Part shown: positions 9,486-16,586 of the stretch, in pieces
Numbering within the stretch: position 1 is the first letter of the stretch
Layout of the letters: each line of letters opens with the position of its first letter
NCBI RefSeq assembly: GCF_018282095.1
Contig: NZ_CP074126.1
Coordinates: 2,676,501 to 2,740,500, forward strand
Direction: 5' to 3'
Length of the DNA: 64,000 bases
Origin: Pseudovibrio brasiliensis
GTDB lineage: Bacteria; Pseudomonadota; Alphaproteobacteria; Rhizobiales; Stappiaceae
Program-made: the position numbers and the translations under genes
The notes under the pieces: model-generated
The model's database searches: none
The model's input: only the letters and a program-made list of their open reading frames with translations
Told to the model about the DNA's origin: nothing

Positions 9486-10121
9486 TTAAGCTGGCTCGAT
9501 AACGTTCAGGCTCTCGCGATTTTCAATAACGTTATCAATCAGACCGAACTCTTTCGCCGCATCTGCACTCATAAAGTTATCACGCTCAAGCGCTTCTTCA
9601 ACAGCTTCAAGAGTCTGACCTGTGTGAGAAACGTAAATCTCATTGAGGCGACGCTTCAGCTTCAGAATTTCCTGTGCATGCAGCATAATGTCTGCTGCCT
9701 GTCCGCGGAAACCACCGGAAGGCTGGTGAACCATGACCCGGCTGTTTGGCAGAGAAAAGCGCATGCCCTTTTCACCAGCAGCCAGAAGCAGAGAACCCAT
9801 GCTTGCAGCCTGACCGATACAAAGAGTTGAAATCTTCGGGCGGATAAACTGCATAGTGTCATAAATAGCAAGACCACTAGTGACAACGCCACCCGGGGAA
9901 TTGATATAAAGCGCAATCTCTTTGTTCGGGTTTTCCGCTTCCAGATAAAGCAACTGGGAACAGACCAGCGTCGCCATTGTATCTTCCACAGGACCGGTCA
10001 GGAAGATAATGCGTTCCTTGAGCAACCTTGAGAAGATGTCATAGGCCCGCTCACCCCGGTTGGTTTGTTCTACAACCATCGGCACCAGGCTGTTCGTAAA
10101 ATACTCAACAGGATCGGTCAT
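9486..10121 (-). CDS. clpP: ATP-dependent Clp protease proteolytic subunit ClpP
   Basis: A 211-residue serine protease that forms the tetradecameric barrel serving ClpX and ClpA. The catalytic serine is in S-M-G-S-L-L-L near residue 106 and the histidine in V-M-V-H-Q-P-S-G near residue 131; the third residue, aspartate, is expected about 50 residues later in the conserved E-R-D-N-F-M segment region. Length and N-terminal sequence (V-P-M-V-V-E-Q-T-x-R-G-E-R-A-Y-D) are those of the family. It sits between tig and clpX, so the trigger factor, protease and unfoldase genes lie in a row on one strand. Confidence 0.98.
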   Translation of the reverse strand: MTDPVEYFTNSLVPMVVEQTNRGERAYDIFSRLLKERIIFLTGPVEDTMATLVCSQLLYLEAENPNKEIALYINSPGGVVTSGLAIYDTMQFIRPKISTLCIGQAASMGSLLLAAGEKGMRFSLPNSRVMVHQPSGGFRGQAADIMLHAQEILKLKRRLNEIYVSHTGQTLEAVEEALERDNFMSADAAKEFGLIDNVIENRESLNVIEPA

Positions 10122-10468
10122 GCGTCATCCATTTTAAATATGCAGAAAGCTTATTAAGCTCGGTAACTTATCCGGTATCCCGGCAAGCCTGCAAGAAACT
10201 TATGTCGAAAAAAGCAACATGCCCACCCACGGGATGTCGCCCTTGTCTTAAAGGCACTTGCCAAAAGGTAAAGCCACAAGGTTTATGGAGTGTTTCCATA
10301 AGGCCTGATAGTCTTATCCCAATTATAAGGGAGCTTAAAGGCCACATTAGCCCTATGCACTTAAGACGGCTTTAGATATTTCGGCTTTCCACCTCAAATT
10401 TCAAGATCTCAAAAAAGAAAAAGGGGGCACAAGGCCCCCTCTCCGTAATTCTCGGAAAAATTCGAGAA
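10122..10468. other. Region between tig and clpP
   Basis: About 350 bases holding the clpP leader on the right of clpP and the tig terminator at 10411-10440. On the minus strand a TTGCAG...GATAAG pair is a weak promoter candidate for clpP. No gene is seen. Confidence 0.55.
10411..10440 (-). terminator. Intrinsic terminator of tig
   Basis: On the minus strand AGGGGGC and GCCCCCT form a 7-bp G/C stem with a 5-base loop followed by a T-rich tract. A second perfect 9-bp repeat (10446-10454 with 10463-10471) lies just before it and covers the tig stop codon. Confidence 0.85.
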
Positions 10469-11815
10469 TTAAGCTTCGTCTTCGTCCTGAGCCAGCAGCT
10501 CTTCTTTGGACACGACTTTGTCGGTAACTTTCGCGAGTTCCAGAATGTAGTCCACAACCTTCTCTTCGTAGATTGGGGCACGCAGGGAAGCGAGAGCCTG
10601 TTCGTTGTTCTTGTAGAATTCGAACACCTGCTGTTCCTGACCTGGGAACTGACGAACGCGGTCGAACAGAGCTTTCTGAACTTCTTCGTCGGTAACCTGA
10701 ACTTTGTTCTGCTCACCAACTTCAGAAAGAACCAGACCGAGGCGTACGCGACGCTCAGAGATCTTGCGGTATTCAGCTTTGGCTTCGTCTTCAGTAGTTT
10801 CTTCGTCTTCGAAGGTCTTACCGGACTGCTGCATGTCAGCTTCAACCTGCTTCCAGACGCCTTCAAATTCTGTTTCCAGAAGTTTTTCAGGCAGCTCGAA
10901 GGAGTACTCTTCGTCCAGCTTGTCGAGAAGCGCGCGCTTCACTTTCTGACGGGTAGCTGCACCGAACTGGCTTTCGATCTGACCGCGAACGATTTCTTTC
11001 AGCTTGTCCAGAGACTCAAGGCCCAGCTTGGTTGCCATTTCATCATCAATGGAAACTTCGCCCGGAGCTTCGATGCCCTTAACGTCGATGTCGAAGGTTA
11101 CTGCGCGACCAGCAAGGTTTGCTGCGCCGTATTCTTCAGGGAAGGTCACGTCGATGACTTTTTTGTCACCGATTTTCATTCCAACGATCTGCTCTTCAAA
11201 GCCTGGGATGAACTGACCAGAACCCAGAACCAGCTGACCGTTTTCATCTTCACCACCGTCGAATGGCTCGCCGTCAAGCTTACCAAGGTAGTGCATGGTT
11301 ACACGGTCACCGTCTTCAGCAGCAGCGCCTTCTTCGCGCGCTTCAAATGGACGGTTGGATTCTGCGATCTGCTTAACCTGCTCGTCGACTTCTTCGTCAG
11401 CGATTTCAACGATTGGCCGCTCAAGTTCGATCTTTGCGAAATCTACCAGTTCAAACTCAGGCAGAACTTCGTAAGTCATGGTGAAAGCGAGATCTGCTTC
11501 ACCTGCCAGAACTTTTTCAGCATCGTCTTCAGGAAGATCGATTTCTGGCTGAAGAGCTGGCTTTTCTTTGCGCTCTTCAATGGTCTTTGCAGTGGTTTCG
11601 TTGATCAGGTTACCGATCAGCTCAGCCATTGCCTGACGGCCATGGATCTTCTTAAGGTGTGAAACTGGAACTTTACCCGGACGGAAGCCGTTGATGTTAA
11701 CCTTGGACTTCATGTCGTCCAGATATGCATCGAGGCGGGTCGCCAGATCCGTCGCCGGGATAACGACTTTGAGTTCGCGCTTTAGGCCCTCGGCCAGGGT
11801 TTCTGATACCTGCAT
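10469..11815 (-). CDS. tig: Trigger factor (ribosome-associated chaperone)
   Basis: A 448-residue chaperone that docks on the ribosomal exit tunnel and shields nascent chains; it also has prolyl isomerase activity. The ATG at 11815 (M-Q-V-S-E-T) is the family start; the longer frame is noncoding upstream. The N-terminal ribosome-binding domain carries the signature G-F-R-P-G-K-V-P near residues 45-52, the FKBP-like PPIase domain lies around 160-245 (Y-L-G-K-L-D-G-E-P-F), and the C-terminal arms follow to an acidic end. It heads the tig-clpP-clpX-lon row. Confidence 0.98.
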   Translation of the reverse strand: MQVSETLAEGLKRELKVVIPATDLATRLDAYLDDMKSKVNINGFRPGKVPVSHLKKIHGRQAMAELIGNLINETTAKTIEERKEKPALQPEIDLPEDDAEKVLAGEADLAFTMTYEVLPEFELVDFAKIELERPIVEIADEEVDEQVKQIAESNRPFEAREEGAAAEDGDRVTMHYLGKLDGEPFDGGEDENGQLVLGSGQFIPGFEEQIVGMKIGDKKVIDVTFPEEYGAANLAGRAVTFDIDVKGIEAPGEVSIDDEMATKLGLESLDKLKEIVRGQIESQFGAATRQKVKRALLDKLDEEYSFELPEKLLETEFEGVWKQVEADMQQSGKTFEDEETTEDEAKAEYRKISERRVRLGLVLSEVGEQNKVQVTDEEVQKALFDRVRQFPGQEQQVFEFYKNNEQALASLRAPIYEEKVVDYILELAKVTDKVVSKEELLAQDEDEA

Positions 11816-12050
11816 TGGTCTTTGCTTCGTCCTTGATTTAGGACGTGTACCGACAAACCAATAATGGTTTGCCCCAGCACGGAGAACAATCACCAATTTC
11901 GAAGGAAGAGTTTGCGCTTGAAGGGGGATCCCCTCAGCTCTTATCCGCCTGGCGAAAAGGTGAGCATAAACCGAACTTCGACAACGCCCTCAACTTTTCC
12001 GTTTCCGATAAGCTACGGTCGTTTATCTATGCACCGTATCACCGGGGATA

Positions 12051-12133
12051 TGGTGCGGCTGGAGGGACTCGAACCCCCACGGTCTCCCGCCAGAACCTAA
12101 ATCTGGTGCGTCTACCAATTTCGCCACAGCCGC
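12051..12133 (-). tRNA. tRNA-Leu (anticodon UAG)
   Basis: Eighty-three bases including encoded CCA. Acceptor GCGGCTG pairs with CAGCCGC; the anticodon stem CCAGA/TCTGG encloses TTTAGGT (anticodon TAG); the long variable arm CGGGAGACCGT is typical of type II leucine tRNAs; the T loop is TTCGAGT. Confidence 0.97.
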
Positions 12134-12379
12134 GTTGGAGGGGTAGCTAAATGGGAACCCGAGAGAAGTCAACCACCTAATGCGCTGTTTATGCCCAGTT
12201 CTCGGTTTTCCACGCCATTTCTACCTATGAAACTGTGCATTACGCCTATCTGGGGCTTAATTCTCATAGGCCCTGCCTGTTTCACACAGGCCTGAAACCC
12301 ATTTCCTGCGAAAGAGATAGCTCGCACGCTCTTTTTCTTTTTTGCTCTCCTGACGCGCTCAGTCAGCAACTGACAGCCA

Positions 12380-12739
12380 TCATTCGCAAAGTGGCGTCAA
12401 CACACGCTGCATAAAAGCCGCGCCTTTGTCTGTCAGATACAGCTCCCGGCGGCGACCATCCGTCTTATCTGCCTCAACACGGGCATAGTTATGTCCGCCG
12501 CGCACATCCTTATGCCCCTCACACCAGTAATAGATGTTTCGGGTTGCGGTGCCGGACTGGTAGCCAATCTTCTTTTGCAGGCTGAGAGGATGGATTTTCA
12601 CCCCCTCCTCCTGATGGGCCGCGATCTCGAGCAATGTCAGAACCGTTGAGACCTGCATCTTGGCATCATGGTCTTTGAACGGTGTCAGCGCCTCGATAAT
12701 CTGGCGTAGGGCTGCAGAGTGCTGTGTCGTCTTGCTCAT
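12380..12739 (-). CDS. Winged-helix regulator, MarR-like
   Basis: A 119-residue protein from the ATG at 12739, which has GGA six bases upstream; the frame stays open further but that part (C-G-C-A-C) looks noncoding. A helix-rich N-terminal half with V-L-T-L-L-E-I-A and a putative recognition segment (L-S-L-Q-K-K-I-G-Y-Q-S-G-T-A-T-R) is followed by a wing with K-T-D-G-R-R-R-E-L-Y-L-T-D-K-G, the classic C-terminal pattern of MarR/winged-helix proteins. It stands alone between tRNA-Leu and the nnr gene, so no target is indicated. Confidence 0.65.
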   Translation of the reverse strand: MSKTTQHSAALRQIIEALTPFKDHDAKMQVSTVLTLLEIAAHQEEGVKIHPLSLQKKIGYQSGTATRNIYYWCEGHKDVRGGHNYARVEADKTDGRRRELYLTDKGAAFMQRVLTPLCE

Positions 12740-12928
12740 GTAAATATCCGTCGTAATCATCCGGAGGCAGGCACAACCACACGCTCCGCGTGCAATTCCC
12801 ACCTCTTTCTCGCATGCCTATCGCATTGCTTGCTTCACTAAATGATACGCATCACCTTTTGCAGATTAATTATCACAAAAATTGATGATTCCCACCAAAT
12901 ATCTCAGGAAGACAACCTATCCCTTGGG

Positions 12929-12953
12929 CTGGGAGACCCTAAAAGTCTCCCAG
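12929..12953 (-). repeat. Perfect 9-bp inverted repeat over the nnr stop codon
   Basis: CTGGGAGAC (12929-12937) and GTCTCCCAG (12945-12953) are exact complements with a 7-base loop containing the stop codon. No T run follows on the minus strand, so it is a hairpin of uncertain role. Confidence 0.5.
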
Positions 12954-14459
12954 AAACTGAACCAGTTCGGTGATCACATCTGGAATATGCGAGATCAGGT
13001 CCTCAGCAATGAGCCCTGCCCCGGCAATCTCCGCAGCGCGTCCATGCACCCACACACCTTTGGCCGCCGCTTCATAACCACCGAGCCCCTGCGCCAGATA
13101 TCCCGCAATCACGCCAGCAAGCACATCTCCAGAGCCAGCTGTCGCAAGCCACGGTGTACCGCTGGCATTAATAGAGACATTGCCTGCCGGATCAGCAATG
13201 ACAGTGTCCGCACCTTTAAGCACCACTACAGCACCGGCCCGCTTGGCCGCCTTCTGGGTGCGCTCTACTTTGCAATAGGTAGATGTCGGATCATAAAGGT
13301 CAGGGAACAAACGGCGGAACTCCCCCTCATGAGGGGTCAGCACAACCCGCCCAGCGCTTTCACTCTCCGCAATATACTCAAACAGATGTTCCGGCTTCTC
13401 TTCAAAAGACATCAGAGCATCTGCATCCAGCACCACAGCCCGCTCAGCAGACAGGCACTCCACAACCCGCTCCTGCGTCTCCCGGCCAATTCCGGCAGCA
13501 GGCCCGATCACCACAGAGTTGAGCCGCTCATCCTCCAAAATACGCTCAAAATCAGCAATTCGCTCCGCCGGGCGGATCATCACACTCGTCAGATGCGCCG
13601 CATGCACAAGCGCCGCCTGCTCTCGCGCCACAACCGTCACAAGGCCACTGCCCGCCCGCTGCGCGCCCAGCGCGGCCAGACGGCTGGCACCGGTAGAGAA
13701 CTTCGGCCCACTGACAACGATGGTATGTCCTCTGTTATATTTATGACCAGCCACGGCGGGCTGATCCGGAGTATCTCCCCAGATCTTGTCACAGTTATAA
13801 AAGGCAGTGGGACCAACCTTCTCCAGCACCTCATCGTCCAGACCGATCTGCTCAATAACAATCTCACCGCAATGAGCACGCCCCGGATAAAGATAATGCC
13901 CCGGCTTGGCACGGAAGAACGTAACGGTCATGTCAGCATGAACGGCCTCACCCAGCACCTCACCGCTTTTGCCACTCACACCAGAGGGGAGATCAACAGC
14001 CACACACTGCGCCGGGCTTTCATTGATCTGCTGAACCAGATCCAGAACCTCATCATCCAGCGGACGTGACAGCCCTGCCCCGAACAAGGCATCGACAATC
14101 ACGTCGTCTTCGCCCAACTCCTCCAGCGCCGCCCGCATGTTATCCATTGAGGTTAAGTCAAGATCCATCTCGTCATAGGCCAGCTCCGCATCACCTTCCA
14201 GCGTCTCCGGATCACACACCAGCCCGACGGAAACATTAAAGCCCTCATTGTCCGCCAGCTGCGCCACAACAAAGCCATCGCCCCCATTATTGCCGGGGCC
14301 ACAAAACACCAAAACGCGGGAATAAGGATGCAGAATCTGGCGCATCACCTCAAACACGGCTTTGCCTGCATTATGCATCAGTTCAATGCCAGGAAAGCCA
14401 CCTTCAATTGTCAGGCGATCAGCCTTCTTCATCTGCAAGGGTGTCAATAACTCATGCAT
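12939..14459 (-). CDS. nnr: Bifunctional NAD(P)H-hydrate epimerase / ADP-dependent dehydratase
   Basis: A 506-residue repair enzyme that returns damaged, hydrated NAD(P)H to the active form. The ATG at 14459 is chosen because GGAGAG stands seven bases before it; a second ATG lies 12 bases upstream. The N-terminal epimerase half shows F-C-G-P-G-N-N-G-G-D-G near residues 51-61; the C-terminal ribokinase-like dehydratase half shows L-T-P-H-E-G-E-F, L-K-G-A-D-T and the signature A-G-S-G-D-V-L-A-G. In many alphaproteobacteria it is linked to glnB; here a kinase island and a VOC gene lie between nnr and glnB. A 9-bp inverted repeat covers its stop codon. Confidence 0.95.
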   Translation of the reverse strand: MHELLTPLQMKKADRLTIEGGFPGIELMHNAGKAVFEVMRQILHPYSRVLVFCGPGNNGGDGFVVAQLADNEGFNVSVGLVCDPETLEGDAELAYDEMDLDLTSMDNMRAALEELGEDDVIVDALFGAGLSRPLDDEVLDLVQQINESPAQCVAVDLPSGVSGKSGEVLGEAVHADMTVTFFRAKPGHYLYPGRAHCGEIVIEQIGLDDEVLEKVGPTAFYNCDKIWGDTPDQPAVAGHKYNRGHTIVVSGPKFSTGASRLAALGAQRAGSGLVTVVAREQAALVHAAHLTSVMIRPAERIADFERILEDERLNSVVIGPAAGIGRETQERVVECLSAERAVVLDADALMSFEEKPEHLFEYIAESESAGRVVLTPHEGEFRRLFPDLYDPTSTYCKVERTQKAAKRAGAVVVLKGADTVIADPAGNVSINASGTPWLATAGSGDVLAGVIAGYLAQGLGGYEAAAKGVWVHGRAAEIAGAGLIAEDLISHIPDVITELVQFLGDF

Positions 14460-14670
14460 AAAGCTCTCCAATTCCCTATCCGACAGGTCTTGAGAAATTT
14501 ATTACCCATTATCCCTAAGAATTTGGTTCATCATTACCCAACTGCCGCCACGGTTTTTTCGATCACGAAAATTCACAAAACTTGAGCTAGTGCTAAAAGG
14601 CACAGATTTCAGAGGCACTTCCTGAGTAAATGTTGATATCAGCGCACCACTTTGGGAAAACAACGAAAAC

Positions 14671-15120
14671 ATGCACGAGAGACGAGCCCATTACGACCAG
14701 CTTCTATCTGCTTTCGCACGACGTCTGGGTATGACCACCCAGCCTGATAATGGACTATTCCTTATCGAGGAAGCAAATGGTAGCCGCTGGTCAGTCGAAC
14801 TCAATGAAAGCTCTGATCTCGTTTACATTAGTACCAGTCTCTTTCTTGCAGAAGATAAAAACACACTGAAAGCGGCCTTGGAACTCAATCAGAACGTGGA
14901 ACTCTTGCGTGGAGCATTCCTCGGCCTGTCTCAATCTGGCGACCTGCAACTCAACGCACAGGCAACCTTACAGTTCACAGATGACCTTGCTCTGGAGAAC
15001 ACACTGGTCAACCTGATGCAAATTCGTGAGCAGGTATGCGCACGGCTTTCTGAAATGAAATCCTCCCCAGGCTCCCGATCCGTTGAACCGGACTGGAGCA
15101 CGACGTCTATTCGCCTGTAA
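14671..15120 (+). CDS. Type III secretion chaperone, CesT/Tir family
   Basis: A small 149-residue protein with the pattern of class I type III chaperones: an N-terminal helix with Y-D-Q-L-L-S-A-F-A-R-R-L-G, a short link with a D-N-G turn, strands (F-L-I-E-E-A-N-G-S-R-W-S-V-E-L), a helix with L-K-A-A-L-E-L-N-Q-N, strands with G-A-F-L-G-L-S-Q-S-G-D-L-Q-L and a C-terminal helix. Such chaperones are homodimers that hold the N-terminal part of one or two effectors and deliver them to the secretion ATPase, and their genes normally lie beside the effector gene. The kinase gene begins 13 bases after the stop codon. No apparatus genes are in this window. The ribosome site is weak. Confidence 0.72.
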   Translation: MHERRAHYDQLLSAFARRLGMTTQPDNGLFLIEEANGSRWSVELNESSDLVYISTSLFLAEDKNTLKAALELNQNVELLRGAFLGLSQSGDLQLNAQATLQFTDDLALENTLVNLMQIREQVCARLSEMKSSPGSRSVEPDWSTTSIRL

Positions 15121-15133
15121 AGGTTTCTCACCA

Positions 15134-16423
15134 ATGCATTCCGTCAACTCTCCCAAGCATACTCCAGTTGATCAGAGCCAACTCCAGAACGACGTAAGTG
15201 CACAACGAAACTCTGCTCCAGAAAAATCAGAGAAGTTAGAAGCACGCGGCGTGACCGTGGATGCACAAAAAAGTTCAACACAACCAACAACTAGCAACAC
15301 AAAACCTCTGGACACCGCCGCAACTGAAACGCTCGCAAACCGGATAAAGCCACCGAGCGCAGACAGTTCCCAGACCTTAGACGCAACCGCACCTGCCCCT
15401 TATGAGGCAGACCGCACCGCACTGGAACAATCCGCAAAACGCCTGGGCGCAGGCGCATACGGAGACGTCTACCTTGTCAAGCAGGACGGCAAGTCCTTCG
15501 CGTTCAAGGTGGCCAGCACAGAAGCGGGCTGGCAGGCATTGCAGCGTGAGGCAAAGGTTTACAGCGACATTGCCAAAGTCGGGCCGCATGACAATGTGGT
15601 CAAGAGCATGGGCATTGTAGAAGTTCAGGGCGTACAGGGCTTGGCCTTGGAATACGTGGAGGGCTGCGAAGCGGGCAAGCTCTTCACAACCGCAGAAAAA
15701 CTATACACCGACAACAAGCTCAGCCACTCCCAGTACTGGGGCACCGTGCAGTTCATCATGCGTGATGTGCTCAGCGGCGTGCAGCATCTGGCAGAAGCTG
15801 GCATCAGTCACAGCGACATTAAGGGCGGCAATTTGCTCTATGATAAGGAAAGTCAGGCGATCAAGATCGTCGACTTTGGCAACGCTGCAACAATCGGCAA
15901 AGACCCTGTCACCATCGGCACCCCATCCCACTCTGCACCGGAAGCGATCCTATCACTTCCACAGCGGGAGGGCGAAAAGGCTCGTGCCAATGACAAACAG
16001 GACACCTTCGCCGTTGGCCAGATGACCTACCGCGCAGGCGAGCACACTGAAAACCTGTTTGGCGCCCAGAACAACGGCGATCAGGCAGCCCTCAGTTACT
16101 CCATGCACTCCAAGCTGCGTGACATGGAACGCCGCGATGAAACGCTGGAGTATCAGGCCCTCAATGAAGTCAGCGATCCAAAAATTGCAGGCACACCGGG
16201 CCATTACGGCAAAGGTGGCGAAACTGCCTATGTGGAGTTCGTAAACCTCTCCACCCTGCTCGACATCGACGTCCGCGGCACAGCAGAAGAGCTCCTGAAA
16301 ACCAACTTCATCTCAGACCCGCTGTGTCAGCCGGATGAAGCCCGCCAGGTGATCTCAGGTCTCATGACCAAGATGGAAGAAGACCACCAGGCCGAACTCG
16401 CCGCCCTCATGGGCCGAACCTGA
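15134..16423 (+). CDS. Effector-like Ser/Thr protein kinase 1
   Basis: A 429-residue protein from the ATG at 15134 (AAGG 10 bases before it; an earlier ATG at 15083 lies inside the chaperone gene). Residues 1-100 are low-complexity, rich in Ser, Thr, Gln and Pro, as in secreted effectors. The kinase domain follows: glycine loop L-G-A-G-A-Y-G-D-V (104-112), ATP-anchoring K125, alpha-C E139, catalytic H-S-D-I-K-G-G-N (226-233) and D-F-G (247-249), then S-A-P-E-A. The residue before the catalytic Asp is Ser, so it is a non-RD kinase. The style recalls YpkA/YopO and similar secreted kinases by memory, not by search. No transmembrane or sensor domain exists, unlike housekeeping bacterial kinases. 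It is probably translated with the chaperone and ends in a terminator. Confidence 0.75.
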   Translation: MHSVNSPKHTPVDQSQLQNDVSAQRNSAPEKSEKLEARGVTVDAQKSSTQPTTSNTKPLDTAATETLANRIKPPSADSSQTLDATAPAPYEADRTALEQSAKRLGAGAYGDVYLVKQDGKSFAFKVASTEAGWQALQREAKVYSDIAKVGPHDNVVKSMGIVEVQGVQGLALEYVEGCEAGKLFTTAEKLYTDNKLSHSQYWGTVQFIMRDVLSGVQHLAEAGISHSDIKGGNLLYDKESQAIKIVDFGNAATIGKDPVTIGTPSHSAPEAILSLPQREGEKARANDKQDTFAVGQMTYRAGEHTENLFGAQNNGDQAALSYSMHSKLRDMERRDETLEYQALNEVSDPKIAGTPGHYGKGGETAYVEFVNLSTLLDIDVRGTAEELLKTNFISDPLCQPDEARQVISGLMTKMEEDHQAELAALMGRT

Positions 16424-16448
16424 TAGGCACCACTTTGATAAAGAGAAG

Positions 16449-16474
16449 AAGCCGGCCTTTTGGTCGGCTTTTTT
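16449..16474 (+). terminator. Intrinsic terminator after kinase 1
   Basis: AAGCCGGCC-TTTT-GGTCGGCTT with one G-T pair, followed by TTTT. It implies a separate promoter for kinase 2, or partial readthrough. Confidence 0.85.
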
Positions 16475-16552
16475 GTTGGAAGGCTTCAAAGACATTTTAA
16501 TCTCATCCATTCAATTGGATACACTGGATCAACATCTGCACTGACTACACTG

Positions 16553-16574
16553 AGGAGGTGATCACAAATCTCTG
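16553..16574 (+). promoter_or_regulatory. Full-length anti-16S ribosome site and possible CTG start of kinase 2
   Basis: AGGAGGTGATC (16553-16563) is fully complementary to the 3' end of 16S rRNA. It lies 23 bases from the ATG at 16587 but 8 to 11 bases from an in-frame CTG at 16572. Translation may therefore start at CTG and add five residues (K-T-G-S after the initiator). Confidence 0.45.
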
Positions 16575-16586
16575 AAGACCGGCAGC

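Noticed and set aside
12882-14069. 395-codon frame opposite nnr
   Set aside because: Antisense shadow of the repair enzyme; Arg/His-rich with no motifs.
15083-15133. Upstream ATG for kinase 1, adding 17 residues
   Set aside because: It lies inside the chaperone gene and has no ribosome site; the ATG at 15134 has AAGG at a usable distance.
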